The notes below the pieces were generated by a model, which had not been told where the DNA came from, did no database searches, and saw nothing but the letters and a program-made list of their open reading frames with translations. From Actinomycetota bacterium (GTDB taxonomy: Bacteria > Actinomycetota > CADDZG01 > WHSQ01): a stretch of 33,238 nucleotides of DNA. Below are positions 32,865 through 33,238 of the stretch, piece by piece. The stretch lies in the NCBI GenBank assembly GCA_902812355.1, contig CADDZG010000003.1, positions 1 to 33,238 of the forward strand, read 5' to 3'. The translations under genes were made by a program, and so were the position numbers. Position 1 is the stretch's first letter; each line of letters starts with the position of its first letter.

Positions 32865-33238
32865 GGGAACGCTCCAGGGTCAGCAGGCGGCGCACCCGGC
32901 ATCTACCGGGTGTGGGAGCGTCCACGATAGCGGCGCATATCGGGCGAGGGAAGGGCGTTGCCGGGCACGTCCCTCCTCGGGCCGGTGCGGTTCCTGCTCG
33001 GGAGGCACGTCGGGATCGTCGAGGTGTTCGGGGTCGGGTCCCGGCCCGGGGGCCGGATCCGGGCCGGGCTCCGTCCCGCCGCCCCTGCCAGGACGTGGGT
33101 CCGGATCGCCGGGGGGCCGGGTGTGGGCCTGGGGGATCGCCTGCACCGACATCGCCGGCGGGGTGCCTGCGCGTGGATTACCCGGGGCGCCGGGGACGCC
33201 GACCCGGACCCGGGCGGGGTGCCTGCGCGTGGATTACC
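32865..33238. other. GC-rich 374-bp region without a convincing gene, with a repeat at the window edge
   Basis: A minus-strand frame from 33152 to 32880 encodes a Pro/Gly/Asp-rich, low-complexity 90-residue peptide without a ribosome binding site; I do not call it. The right end holds the direct repeat at 33157-33238. Confidence 0.5.
33157..33238. repeat. 26-bp exact direct repeat, period 56 bp, cut by the window end
   Basis: The sequence GGCGGGGTGCCTGCGCGTGG plus ATTACC occurs at 33157-33182 and 33213-33238. The two copies are separated by 30 bp of GC-rich, low-complexity DNA. The second copy ends exactly at the window edge, so further copies may follow. Confidence 0.8.

Noticed and set aside
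32880-33152. Minus-strand Pro-rich 90-codon frame
   Set aside because: Low complexity, no ribosome binding site, no homology; composition explains the open frame.

Overview
The window is high-GC DNA with frequent GTG starts. It carries a WhiB-family iron-sulfur regulator, a GT4 glycosyltransferase of the phosphatidylinositol-mannosyltransferase type, a trans-prenyl diphosphate synthase and several TetR genes. Together these point to an uncultivated or little-studied member of the Actinomycetota. The class cannot be fixed from this sequence.

Layout. (1) Positions 2-889 hold the 3' part of a glycosyltransferase gene, followed by a frameshifted and truncated DUF4389 membrane-protein remnant (867-1104, minus strand). 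(2) Positions 1306-15358 hold a catabolic block. On the minus strand are an acyl-CoA dehydrogenase, an ADP-forming acyl-CoA synthetase and a phytoene-dehydrogenase-like flavoprotein. Divergent from these are a PotD-like lipoprotein and two PotB/PotC-like permeases. The matching ATPase lies convergent to the permeases, in a second minus-strand operon with a class III aminotransferase and a second acyl-CoA dehydrogenase. Next come a TetR regulator and a CntA-type Rieske oxygenase. (3) Positions 15598-26576 hold one long minus-strand operon: a complete dipeptide/oligopeptide ABC transporter (permeases B and C, ATPases D and F, then the binding protein) followed by three hydrolases (M20, S9 and CocE/NonD). 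(4) Positions 26577-27129 are a GC-rich gap ending in a second copy of the glycosyltransferase 3' end. (5) Positions 27130-33238 look like housekeeping DNA: hibernation factor, TetR, a DUF8129-like repeat protein, polyprenyl synthetase, a YjbQ-family protein, a MetF-like reductase, WhiB and a UDP-glucuronate-decarboxylase-like epimerase. This part has a 31-bp tandem repeat, and a direct repeat runs off the right edge.

How it fits together. Blocks 2 and 3 look like an uptake and breakdown module for nitrogen-containing carboxylates and peptides. A cation/polyamine-type importer and a peptide importer bring substrate in. Peptidases, an aminotransferase, an Fe oxygenase, an acyl-CoA synthetase and two acyl-CoA dehydrogenases would degrade it to acyl-CoA intermediates. 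Four copies of one imperfect inverted repeat (TGAA-N6-TTCA type) sit at three promoter regions of block 2, including directly upstream of the tetR gene, so block 2 is probably one TetR regulon. The substrate is not identifiable from sequence alone.

The two most unusual signals are this shared operator set and the matching 44-bp ends of the glycosyltransferase 3' terminus at 846-889 and 27055-27098. These bracket the whole 26-kb accessory block, as in an insertion into the 3' end of a gene. No integrase, transposase, defence system or CRISPR-cas gene was seen.
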